Assembly: GCA_900552605.1 (NCBI GenBank)
Contig: USAR01000111.1
Span: 1-5,574, forward strand
Source: an uncultured Oscillospiraceae bacterium
Lineage (GTDB): Bacteria > Bacillota > Clostridia > Oscillospirales > Acutalibacteraceae
Reading direction: 5' to 3'
DNA length: 5,574 bases
Part shown: in pieces, positions 1 to 5,573 of the stretch
Layout: every line of letters begins with the position of its first letter
Position numbering within the stretch: position 1 is the first letter of the stretch
Made by a program: the position numbers and the translations under genes
The notes under the pieces: generated by a model
Databases searched by the model: none
What the model was told of the DNA's origin: nothing
What the model saw: the letters and a program-made list of their open reading frames with translations, nothing else

Positions 1-540
1 AACTCCTTTAAAATCGACTCCGCAGCCGATAGGCCAATTAACGGGATATGTTCCGATTCCGAATTCTTTTTCAAGCTCGTCAAGAAGATCAAACGGATCG
101 CGCGCCTCACGGTCAAGCTTATTTATAAATGTAAAAATCGGGATATCACGCATTGCGCAAACCTTAAAAAGCTTTCTTGTTTGCGGTTCAATGCCTTTTG
201 CTGCATCAATTACCATAACGGCGCTGTCGGCAGCCATAAGTGTGCGGTAAGTATCCTCTGAAAAGTCTTGGTGTCCGGGGGTATCGAGAATATTTATGCA
301 ATAGCCGTTATACTGAAACTGCATTACCGACGACGTTATTGAAATTCCACGCTGCTTTTCAAGCTCCATCCAATCTGAAACTGCGTGCCGAGCGGTTGCC
401 TTGCCCTTAACAGAGCCGGCAAGCTGGATTGCACCGCCGTAAAGCAAAAACTTTTCGGTAAGCGTTGTTTTACCCGCATCGGGGTGAGAAATAATTGCAA
501 AGGTTCTTCTTCGCGATATTTCCTGTTTTAGGTCTGCCAC
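1..540 (-). CDS. prfC: Peptide chain release factor 3 (RF3), N-terminal 180 residues; runs off the left edge
   Basis: RF3 is a translational GTPase that drives recycling of RF1/RF2 from the ribosome after termination. The visible part is the GTP-binding domain. Residues 13-26 read [14 protein letters not shown] (P-loop/G1). The switch I region is around residues 55-72, with [16 protein letters not shown] as in RF3. DTPGHQDF (86-93) is G3, NKLDRE (140-145) is G4, and [12 protein letters not shown] (169-180) is a typical RF3 segment that separates it from EF-G, TypA and LepA. Family members are about 530 residues, so roughly two thirds lies outside the window. The chosen start is GTG at 538-540, because AAAGGAAG lies 7 nt upstream and the resulting N-terminus matches the usual RF3 length before RRTFAI. 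An in-frame ATG at 583-585 would add 15 residues but has a poor ribosome binding site. It has its own promoter and is a unit separate from the upstream operon. The family assignment is very secure. Confidence 0.96.
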   Translation of the reverse strand, partial: MADLKQEISRRRTFAIISHPDAGKTTLTEKFLLYGGAIQLAGSVKGKATARHAVSDWMELEKQRGISITSSVMQFQYNGYCINILDTPGHQDFSEDTYRTLMAADSAVMVIDAAKGIEPQTRKLFKVCAMRDIPIFTFINKLDREARDPFDLLDELEKEFGIGTYPVNWPIGCGVDFKGV

Positions 541-560
541 AAATAAACTTCCTTTCAAAC
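541..560 (-). promoter_or_regulatory. Ribosome binding site for prfC
   Basis: On the minus strand AAAGGAAG is followed by 7 nt (TTTATTT) and then GTG. This decides the GTG start over the in-frame ATG at 583-585, whose upstream sequence is only weakly purine-rich. Confidence 0.75.
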
Positions 561-609
561 TAAAAGCCGCAAAAGCGGTATTCATATATCCGTTTTGTCA
601 CACTTGATA

Positions 610-638
610 ATTTTACCATAAACCTCGCCTATATTCAA
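610..638 (-). promoter_or_regulatory. Sigma-A-like promoter of prfC
   Basis: Reading the minus strand, a -35 box TTGAAT (633-638; 4 of 6 to TTGACA) and a -10 box TAAAAT (610-615; 5 of 6 to TATAAT) are separated by exactly 17 nt. The -10 is preceded by TGG, giving an extended -10. Transcription would start near 603, leaving a leader of about 60 nt before the GTG. The -35 lies immediately after the U-tract of the upstream terminator, so terminator and promoter are packed back to back. This is read by eye and not tested. Confidence 0.7.
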
Positions 639-639
639 C

Positions 640-687
640 AAAAAATATTGCCTGCACGGCAAACCGATGAATATTGCCGTGCAGGCA
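640..687 (-). terminator. Intrinsic (Rho-independent) terminator after spoVM
   Basis: A perfect 13-bp inverted repeat, GCCTGCACGGCAA (650-662) and TTGCCGTGCAGGC (674-686), has an 11-nt loop and one more A-T pair at 649/687. On the minus strand the stem is followed by AATA and then six T residues (640-645). That is the orientation expected to end the transcript carrying the small membrane gene and spoVM, whose stop codon is 18 nt upstream. The plus-strand side has only a loose T-rich stretch, and there is no plus-strand gene for it to serve. Confidence 0.93.
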
Positions 688-705
688 GTCGGAATTTTAT
701 TAAAT

Positions 706-792
706 TCAGCACTTATCTTCCTTTTTAAAGCCGAAAAGCAGCCTTAAAACACCGCGCAAACACTTAGGACTTTTAACTACAACAACTTTCAT
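706..792 (-). CDS. spoVM: Stage V sporulation protein SpoVM, 28 residues
   Basis: SpoVM is a tiny amphipathic helix that binds the positively curved outer forespore membrane. It anchors the coat ATPase SpoIVA and is needed for spore coat and cortex formation. The peptide begins MKVVVVKSPK and ends FKKEDKC. From recalled B. subtilis SpoVM (26 residues), the identical positions are K2, K7, P9, K10, L12, G14, R17, G21 and D26, with basic residues at 23-24. P9 is the residue known to matter for curvature recognition. Position is a second support: spoVM lies just downstream of thiN in B. subtilis, as it does here apart from one small gene. The start ATG at 790-792 is preceded by GGGCGGTG, 7 nt away. 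Unusual changes are C11 (Phe in B. subtilis), R13 (Gly) and a C-terminal Cys28. The stop is TGA, 18 nt before a strong terminator. SpoVM implies that the organism, or its recent ancestor, forms endospores. Confidence 0.93.
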   Translation of the reverse strand: MKVVVVKSPKCLRGVLRLLFGFKKEDKC

Positions 793-799
793 TATGTAA

Positions 800-807
800 C
801 ACCGCCC
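800..807 (-). promoter_or_regulatory. Ribosome binding site for spoVM
   Basis: GGGCGGTG on the minus strand matches AGGAGGTG at 6 of 8 positions and lies 7 nt before the spoVM ATG. It sits in the 16-nt gap after the stop of the upstream small gene, so the two are probably translated from one message. Confidence 0.7.
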
Positions 808-808
808 G

Positions 809-955
809 TTAATATTTTGGTATTGAAAGACCGAGAATTACAACTGCGACAGCAAGCAATATTATAAGCACCTTCGCCGGACAGTAAAAGGCAATTATAG
901 TTCCTGCCCCAACGGCAGCCAAAGCGCGCAAACAACAGTATCTGCGGCGAAACAT
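809..955 (-). CDS. Small predicted membrane protein of unknown function, 48 residues, upstream of spoVM
   Basis: I do not recognise a named family. The protein starts MFRRRYCCLR, a basic, Cys-containing N-terminus. Two hydrophobic stretches follow, about residues 11-25 and 29-45, separated by a short Pro-Ala-Lys turn (26-28); it ends SIPKY. This suggests a membrane hairpin, or one long helix with a kink, with the Arg-rich end in the cytoplasm. The start is ATG at 953-955, because AGGGGAGTG lies just upstream with 6 nt spacing. A longer frame open to a TTG at 1000 has no comparable site, and that TTG lies inside the probable promoter. The gene is 16 nt upstream of spoVM and shares its promoter and terminator, so a role with SpoVM in sporulation is possible. 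That is inference from context only. The good ribosome binding site and the fit between two genes make it likely to be real. Confidence 0.75.
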   Translation of the reverse strand: MFRRRYCCLRALAAVGAGTIIAFYCPAKVLIILLAVAVVILGLSIPKY

Positions 956-989
956 ATTGCTCACTCCCCTTTTGCTAATCTCTAATATC

Positions 990-1018
990 AGTATACGCAA
1001 AATCGGGAAAAGTGTTAA
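990..1018 (-). promoter_or_regulatory. Sigma-A-like promoter for the small membrane gene and spoVM
   Basis: On the minus strand a -35 box TTAACA (1013-1018; 5 of 6) and a -10 box TATACT (990-995; 5 of 6) are spaced by 17 nt. The -35 begins 1 nt after the thiN stop codon. Transcription would start near 983, about 28 nt before the ATG of the small gene. In B. subtilis spoVM is transcribed by the mother-cell factor sigma-E. I do not see a convincing sigma-E pair here, although the -10 region shares some letters with sporulation -10 boxes. Read-through from the upstream operon is also likely, as no terminator lies between thiN and this site. Confidence 0.6.
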
Positions 1019-1019
1019 T

Positions 1020-1667
1020 TTATATCTGATTTCTTACAATTACCACTGCAAGGGTACCGTGTTTTAACGATATTTCCGCCTTATCAGCAATTGTTTTGTT
1101 GCTTGTTCCAAGCGGAACACAACAGCTTAAGGTTACACTTTTAAGCGGGTATTCAAAGCCTTTAAGAGTAACACCTTCGGCATTTTCACCTATTGCAAAA
1201 ATGGAAACATACCCGTCAACAGCGCTCAGTGTAAGCTGTTTATCAACAAAAAAAATATCCGTATTACCGTCTTTAATACACAAAGCATCAAAGCTCTTTT
1301 TTGCATTTGCCCCTGCAAAAACAGCAGCCATTGTGTGATCTGGTCTTCCGCCGAGAGCACAGAAAACATCAACATTTTTATATCCGTTTTCCGAACAATA
1401 TCTAAGGCACAATTCAAAATCCGTCTCGTCCTTGTGAGAAGGATATGTTATTCGTTTTATATTTTCATCGGGTGCATTTTGAATAGAATCAAAGTCGCCG
1501 ATTATAACACTTGGCACAATGCCGGCCAAAAGGCAGTTATCGTATCCGCTGTCAGCAGCGATAACATTGTCATAAAGCCTTAGTTGCTTCTTTAACCAAG
1601 TCTTATCAAAATCCCTGCTGCCGCAAACAAGCGCACAGCAATTTATGCTTTGTTTTTCAGTTGCCAT
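1020..1667 (-). CDS. thiN: Thiamine diphosphokinase
   Basis: This enzyme transfers a diphosphate from ATP to thiamine, giving thiamine diphosphate, the cofactor of transketolase, pyruvate and 2-oxoacid enzymes. It is cytoplasmic. At 215 residues it is the usual length for the bacterial ThiN family. The N-terminal catalytic domain shows AADSGYDNCLLAGIVPSVI (37-55) followed by GDFDS (57-61), with the acidic residues expected to hold Mg-ATP. Next come KDETDFELCL (79-88) and GGRPDHTMA (106-114). The C-terminal thiamine-binding beta domain ends with GTSN (187-190), a family signature. The gene starts 25 nt inside rsgA (overlap 1643-1667), with AAGGA 9 nt upstream of the ATG, so it is translationally coupled to rsgA. 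There is no leader, hence no room for a TPP riboswitch. Unlike B. subtilis, no rpe lies between rsgA and thiN. Confidence 0.94.
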   Translation of the reverse strand: MATEKQSINCCALVCGSRDFDKTWLKKQLRLYDNVIAADSGYDNCLLAGIVPSVIIGDFDSIQNAPDENIKRITYPSHKDETDFELCLRYCSENGYKNVDVFCALGGRPDHTMAAVFAGANAKKSFDALCIKDGNTDIFFVDKQLTLSAVDGYVSIFAIGENAEGVTLKGFEYPLKSVTLSCCVPLGTSNKTIADKAEISLKHGTLAVVIVRNQI

Positions 1668-2536
1668 TCTTTCAAATCCTTAACCTCGGCGAAAATTTGC
1701 TTATAGCTTTCATATCTGCTTTTATCAATTTCTCCGCGCTTGACAGCTTCAATAACAGCGCAATCCTTTTCGCAGATATGCGAGCAGGAATTAAACCTAC
1801 ATTTGCCCAGATACGGCTTAAAATCAACGAAACAAAACGGAAGCTCATCTTTGAAAACAGGCTCATAACGCTGAATATCAAGCGATGAAAAACCCGGAGT
1901 ATCGGCAACGTATCCGCCGCCCTCTAATTTAAAAAGCTGTGAAACGCGTGTTGTGTGACGCCCTCTTCCAAGCTTTTCACTGACCTCGCCCGTCTCAAGC
2001 GAAAGTTCGCCGAACATTGCGTTTAATATACTTGATTTTCCAACACCCGAGTTACCGGTGAAAACTGAAATACCGCCGCTTCTTATAAGCAGATTTTTAA
2101 GTTCTGAAAGGCTTTCCGGCTGCAAAGCGCTCACAACAAAGCACTTGATTCCTGCCTTTTTATAAATGCCCTCCCAGACCGATAAATCTCCGCAGTCGCT
2201 TTTATTAAACACAACAACAGGCTCTGCCTTGCACTTGTTCGCAATGGCACAAAGCCTGTCTATAAGCAGCGCGTTCGGTGCAGGTGTGTTTTGAGATGAC
2301 ACAATAACAAGAGTTTTAAGGTTTGCAATCGGCGGTCTTACAAGACTGTTATCACGCGGCAGCACGTTTTGGAGCACTGCTTTGTCTCCGTTAATTTCCG
2401 ATATTTCAACCCTGTCCCCGGCAAGCAATCTTTTAATCTCTCTTTTAACATTGCCGCGCGGCTTACATTCGTAAACCGCGCCGCCTGCGTCAACATAGTA
2501 AAAACCGGAAACAACTTTCAAAAGAACACCAGTCAT
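1643..2536 (-). CDS. rsgA: Ribosome small-subunit biogenesis GTPase RsgA (CpgA/YloQ)
   Basis: RsgA is a circularly permuted GTPase that acts late in 30S assembly and checks the decoding centre; loss of the B. subtilis homologue also disturbs cell shape and wall. In this 297-residue protein the N-terminal OB fold covers about 1-65. The GTPase motifs then appear in permuted order: NKSD (111-114, G4), SAL (136-138, G5), GNSGVGKSS (161-169, P-loop G1), GRGRHTTR (190-197, switch region) and DTPGFSS (212-218, G3). The C-terminal zinc site is C246, C251, H253, C259. All catalytic and metal residues are present. The start ATG overlaps the prkC stop by 4 nt (ATGA at 2533-2536), which suggests stop-start coupling. 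In B. subtilis this GTPase is a known substrate of PrkC, which fits its place directly after kinase and phosphatase. Confidence 0.97.
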   Translation of the reverse strand: MTGVLLKVVSGFYYVDAGGAVYECKPRGNVKREIKRLLAGDRVEISEINGDKAVLQNVLPRDNSLVRPPIANLKTLVIVSSQNTPAPNALLIDRLCAIANKCKAEPVVVFNKSDCGDLSVWEGIYKKAGIKCFVVSALQPESLSELKNLLIRSGGISVFTGNSGVGKSSILNAMFGELSLETGEVSEKLGRGRHTTRVSQLFKLEGGGYVADTPGFSSLDIQRYEPVFKDELPFCFVDFKPYLGKCRFNSCSHICEKDCAVIEAVKRGEIDKSRYESYKQIFAEVKDLKEWQLKNKA

Positions 2537-4494
2537 TGTACGTCTGCCTTCGGATAGTCGTCGTATGTTTTGGTAACCTCATACGTGTTTTTACTGAAAT
2601 TAATGCTGATTTTTTGATACTTGTATTCGAATTTCTCGTTGGAATCAAGAATTTTCACTGTCAGCGTATCACGCTGAGAGGTCGATTTAACAGTAAAAGT
2701 ATAAGTTCCGTCCTGTCCGAAATTGAGAAGCGACGATTGATAATTGCCGCCTGAATCTGATGTCGCAACAATAAAGCCGCTTGTAAGAGCGCAATCCGTC
2801 GGCAAAGCAACGTTAATATCCATTGAATACGATGTTGTATTTTCACCCGTGCTTATAATAAAGTTTACAGTTGTGCCCTCTTCAACCTGCGTATCGGCAG
2901 CAATGCTTTGTGAGATAACATAGCCTTTAGGCTGAGAGCTTACCTGCTCGGTGACAGAGCCTACCGTAAGCTTTTTGTTTTTGAGCATAGCCTCCGCGGA
3001 TTTTTGGTCGCAGCCCATAATATTCGGCACTGTTGTATAATGCACTTCTTTGCCCTTACTGATGTAAATTGTGATAGGTTTTTCGGCAGAGATCTGCGAT
3101 CCGCTCATAGGCTCTGTTCTTACAACCTTGTCTTCCTTAACAATGTCGTCATATACCGTTTCAATTGATATGTTTGTGAATCCAGCATCTTTAAGCGTGT
3201 TTCTTGCAAGAGTTTCAGTGTCGTTGGAAACATCGGGAACAACAATAAGCTCCGCCGATTTTGCAATTGTCAAACGAATCTTATTTTTCTTTTTGATCTC
3301 TGTTCCCTCGGCAGGGTCTTGCTTAATAACCTCGCCCACCTTATAGTCGCTTGTTTCCTCATAAATAACCTCAAAGGTGTAATCGTCAGGATTATATTTT
3401 TGCTGAATTTCGGTAACGGTCATTCCCACGAACCTAGGGCATTTCATCGCCTTAGATGCTGAGTTGAGCGATTTAAAGAAAAGAACAGCAAGAATTATTG
3501 CAACGATTATGGCAACGCCAACCATAACACCGGTGAGCATAGGCACCCAAGAGTTCTTTTTGCTTTTCTCCGGTTTCTTTTCCACGGTTTCTGCGGGAAT
3601 CCTTGAATTCTCAACAAACCTTGTCGGTGCGTCGTCAACAAAATATGCGTGTTCAAACGTTGCGGACGGATCACGTCTGAACGTTTCAAGATCGCACAGC
3701 ATCTCCGCTGCCGTCTGATACCTTCTTGCAATTTCCTTTTGCATTGCGTTCATTGTAATTTGTGCAAGGCCGAGCGGTATTGTCGGGTTGATTTCACGCA
3801 ACGGTTTCGGCTCGTTTTGCAGCTGCATCATTGCAACAATAACTGCGCTTTCGGCTTGAAAAGGCAATGTGCCGGAAAGCATTTCATACATAATAACACC
3901 GACAGAGTAAATATCCGCCTTTTCGTCTGTGATATCCCCTCTTGCTTGCTCCGGGCTGATGTAATGAACCGAGCCGATCGCCTTATCTGTAATAGTTCTG
4001 TGCTCGCTTCTTGAAAAACGTGCAATGCCGAAATCGGTGACCTTTATAGTACCGTCATCGGTAAGCATTATGTTTTGAGGCTTAACGTCGCGGTGAATTA
4101 TGCCCTTATCGTGCGCATGCTGAAGAGCGCGCAAAATCTGCATAATGATATTAACCGTTTCTTTCCAAGGAATATCGCGGTTATTCTCAATATACTGTTT
4201 AAGAGTTATCCCCTCAATATATTCCATTACGATATACTGAATAAGGTCGCCGAAGCTAACATCATATATCTTAACGATATTGGGATGCGAAAGAACGGCA
4301 ATCGCTTTTGATTCGTTTTTAAAGCGACGCACAAATTCCTCGTTTGTAACAAACTCTTCCTTTAAAATTTTAATTGCAACAACGCGGTCTTCAATGGTAT
4401 CGAATGCCTTATAAACAACAGCCATACCGCCCACGCCGATTATTTCGCGAATTTCATAACGTCCGTCAAGTCTTTTTCCGATGTATCTATCCAT
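2533..4494 (-). CDS. prkC: Membrane Ser/Thr protein kinase with three PASTA repeats (PrkC/PknB/Stk family)
   Basis: PrkC-type kinases sense peptidoglycan fragments or lipid II outside the cell and phosphorylate proteins inside it. They control growth, wall synthesis, translation and, in Bacillus, spore germination. In this 653-residue protein the kinase domain covers about 12-270. It has the Gly-rich loop IGVGGMAVVYKA (19-30), VAIK with K42, helix-C E61, HRDVKPQN (134-141, catalytic D136), DFG (154-156), activation-loop threonines T167 and T169, SPEQARG (180-186) and D194. A basic juxtamembrane stretch (about 303-315) precedes one transmembrane helix (about 317-340). Three PASTA units follow (about 350-412, 415-481, 483-550). 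A C-terminal domain of about 100 residues (551-653), rich in beta-strand sequence, resembles the Ig-like domain of B. subtilis PrkC. All catalytic residues are intact. The ATG at 4494 has GGATGGG 6 nt upstream; the gene overlaps rsgA by 4 nt. Confidence 0.97.
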   Translation of the reverse strand: MDRYIGKRLDGRYEIREIIGVGGMAVVYKAFDTIEDRVVAIKILKEEFVTNEEFVRRFKNESKAIAVLSHPNIVKIYDVSFGDLIQYIVMEYIEGITLKQYIENNRDIPWKETVNIIMQILRALQHAHDKGIIHRDVKPQNIMLTDDGTIKVTDFGIARFSRSEHRTITDKAIGSVHYISPEQARGDITDEKADIYSVGVIMYEMLSGTLPFQAESAVIVAMMQLQNEPKPLREINPTIPLGLAQITMNAMQKEIARRYQTAAEMLCDLETFRRDPSATFEHAYFVDDAPTRFVENSRIPAETVEKKPEKSKKNSWVPMLTGVMVGVAIIVAIILAVLFFKSLNSASKAMKCPRFVGMTVTEIQQKYNPDDYTFEVIYEETSDYKVGEVIKQDPAEGTEIKKKNKIRLTIAKSAELIVVPDVSNDTETLARNTLKDAGFTNISIETVYDDIVKEDKVVRTEPMSGSQISAEKPITIYISKGKEVHYTTVPNIMGCDQKSAEAMLKNKKLTVGSVTEQVSSQPKGYVISQSIAADTQVEEGTTVNFIISTGENTTSYSMDINVALPTDCALTSGFIVATSDSGGNYQSSLLNFGQDGTYTFTVKSTSQRDTLTVKILDSNEKFEYKYQKISINFSKNTYEVTKTYDDYPKADVQ

Positions 4495-4516
4495 ATGTTA
4501 CCCATCCATTTCTAAA

Positions 4517-4540
4517 GGCTGACGAAAAGAATTCGTCGCC
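4517..4540 (-). other. Hairpin in the stp-prkC intergenic gap
   Basis: In the 67-nt gap (4495-4561) an inverted repeat pairs GGC + GACGAA with TTCGTC + GCC, leaving one unpaired base at 4520 and a 5-nt loop (4527-4531), 9 bp in total. On the minus strand it is followed only by TTTAGAA, so it lacks a real U-tract and is not a standard terminator. It ends about 10 nt before the prkC ribosome binding site. It could tune kinase against phosphatase expression or mark an RNA processing point. Confidence 0.45.
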
Positions 4541-4561
4541 TGACATTATTGTGCACCGTAA

Positions 4562-5290
4562 TCAGTATTTTAGAGCGACAACCGTTATGTTATCGCCTCC
4601 GCCGTTTTCATTTGCCATATCAATTAAAACCTGCGGATACTCGTCGAAATCATATTCCTCAACAACACGCTCTATGTCGTCGTGAGTTACAAAATTTGTT
4701 AAACCGTCGGTGCATATTAAAATGCAATCATCGTTTTGAAAAGGAATTTCATTATACTCGATATCCACTTCCTCGCCAACGCCGAGCGCTCTTGTAATAA
4801 CGTTTTTATTCGGATGGTTTTTGGCTTCTTCTTCAGTTATCTGCCCTTTATCCACCATTGTTTGCACAACCGAATGATCTCGCGTAATTTGACTAAGTTC
4901 GCCGTCGTGAATAATGTACGCTCGGCTGTCGCCTGCGTGAGCTATATGCGCCACACCGTTTGAAACAATGGTTACCACCACCGTTGTGCCCATTCCCGAA
5001 AGTGATTCAATTTTATTTGCCATATCATAAAGCCGTACATTCGCGCCGTACAGAGCAGACTGCAACAGCGTTCTTAAAGAATTTGAATCCATTCCTTCGT
5101 GATATGACGACGAAATGTATTCTGAAACAATTGTAACCGCGTTTGCGCTTGCAATATTGCCGCCGTTCGCACCGCCCATACCGTCGCAAACAACGGCCCA
5201 AGCGGTTCCGTCGTTAAGCTCACCTGCTGCAAATGAATCCTGATTTGTTGAACGCACTTTACCGATATCGGTCTTACTTGCTATTTTCAT
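4562..5290 (-). CDS. stp: PP2C-family Ser/Thr protein phosphatase (Stp/PrpC), partner of PrkC
   Basis: This metal-dependent (Mn/Mg) phosphatase removes phosphate from PrkC and its substrates in the cytoplasm. With the chosen start it is 242 residues, normal for the family. In that numbering [12 protein letters not shown] (7-18) opens the domain. [12 protein letters not shown] (33-44) holds metal ligand D36, GMGTT (99-103) and [10 protein letters not shown] (117-126) are core strands, and RDHS (137-140) precedes the flap region. CTDGL (193-197) holds D195, and [10 protein letters not shown] (231-240) holds D233. There is no membrane segment. The start is ATG at 5288-5290 because a perfect GGAGGTG (5297-5303) lies 6 nt upstream. 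A GTG at 5297-5299 is in frame but is part of that ribosome binding site. The gene overlaps rlmN by 17 nt and is followed by prkC on the same strand, the usual pairing of these two enzymes. Confidence 0.97.
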   Translation of the reverse strand: MKIASKTDIGKVRSTNQDSFAAGELNDGTAWAVVCDGMGGANGGNIASANAVTIVSEYISSSYHEGMDSNSLRTLLQSALYGANVRLYDMANKIESLSGMGTTVVVTIVSNGVAHIAHAGDSRAYIIHDGELSQITRDHSVVQTMVDKGQITEEEAKNHPNKNVITRALGVGEEVDIEYNEIPFQNDDCILICTDGLTNFVTHDDIERVVEEYDFDEYPQVLIDMANENGGGDNITVVALKY

Positions 5291-5573
5291 TTTCGGCACC
5301 TCCGTTCGGGATACTCTTATCTTGTTGGTTTATTTGTCGCCTGCGCAACTGACCGCACGAGGCATTTATATCCGCACCGAGAGTGCGGCGAACCGTGGCG
5401 TTTATACCAAGGCTTTCAAGCTTTTTACGGAAAGCTCTTACCCGTTTCCCGTCCGAACGTTTAAAGTTATTTTCAACAACCGGGTTGGCGGGAATAAGGT
5501 TAACATGACAAATCATACCACGCAGCCGTTTTGCCAAAAGACACGCGTGCTCGTCGGAATCGTTAACACCCTC
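5274..5573 (-). CDS. rlmN: Dual-specificity 23S rRNA/tRNA adenine-C2 methyltransferase RlmN, C-terminal 99 residues; enters from the right edge
   Basis: RlmN is a radical-SAM enzyme that methylates C2 of A2503 in 23S rRNA and A37 of some tRNAs, supporting decoding accuracy. Only the C-terminus is visible; the [4Fe-4S] CxxxCxxC motif lies outside the window. Visible RlmN signatures in fragment numbering are GVNDSDEHA (2-10), [10 protein letters not shown] (22-31), and [19 protein letters not shown] (60-78). Cys73 is the conserved cysteine of the [AS]CGQL motif, the methyl-carrying residue (Cys355 in E. coli). After this motif comes a 20-residue hydrophilic tail. That tail carries the ribosome binding site of stp within its codons and overlaps the stp start by 17 nt. 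Cfr, a close relative that methylates C8, is less likely given the housekeeping context, but the N-terminus would be needed to exclude it fully. Confidence 0.93.
   Translation of the reverse strand, partial: EGVNDSDEHACLLAKRLRGMICHVNLIPANPVVENNFKRSDGKRVRAFRKKLESLGINATVRRTLGADINASCGQLRRRQINQQDKSIPNGGAENENSK

Noticed and set aside
567..578. CCGC-AAAA-GCGG hairpin in the prfC leader, followed on the minus strand by CTTTT
   Set aside because: The stem is only 4 bp, too weak to call an attenuator or terminator.
956..1000. N-terminal extension of the small membrane protein to a TTG at 1000
   Set aside because: It has no ribosome binding site and lies in the probable promoter region, while the ATG at 955 has AGGGGAGTG at good spacing.
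1020..1700. TPP riboswitch controlling thiN
   Set aside because: thiN starts inside rsgA, so there is no leader to hold one and I see no THI-box-like sequence.
3649..4014. Plus-strand open frame of 121 codons
   Set aside because: It lies fully inside the kinase domain of prkC on the other strand, has no ribosome binding site, and its translation looks like an antisense shadow (many Cys, His and Arg).
4374..4685. Plus-strand open frame of 103 codons spanning the stp-prkC gap
   Set aside because: It is antisense to the conserved ends of stp and prkC, with no promoter or ribosome binding site and no recognisable motif.
5291..5299. GTG start for Stp, three codons longer
   Set aside because: The GTG is itself the last part of the GGAGGTG ribosome binding site serving the ATG at 5290.
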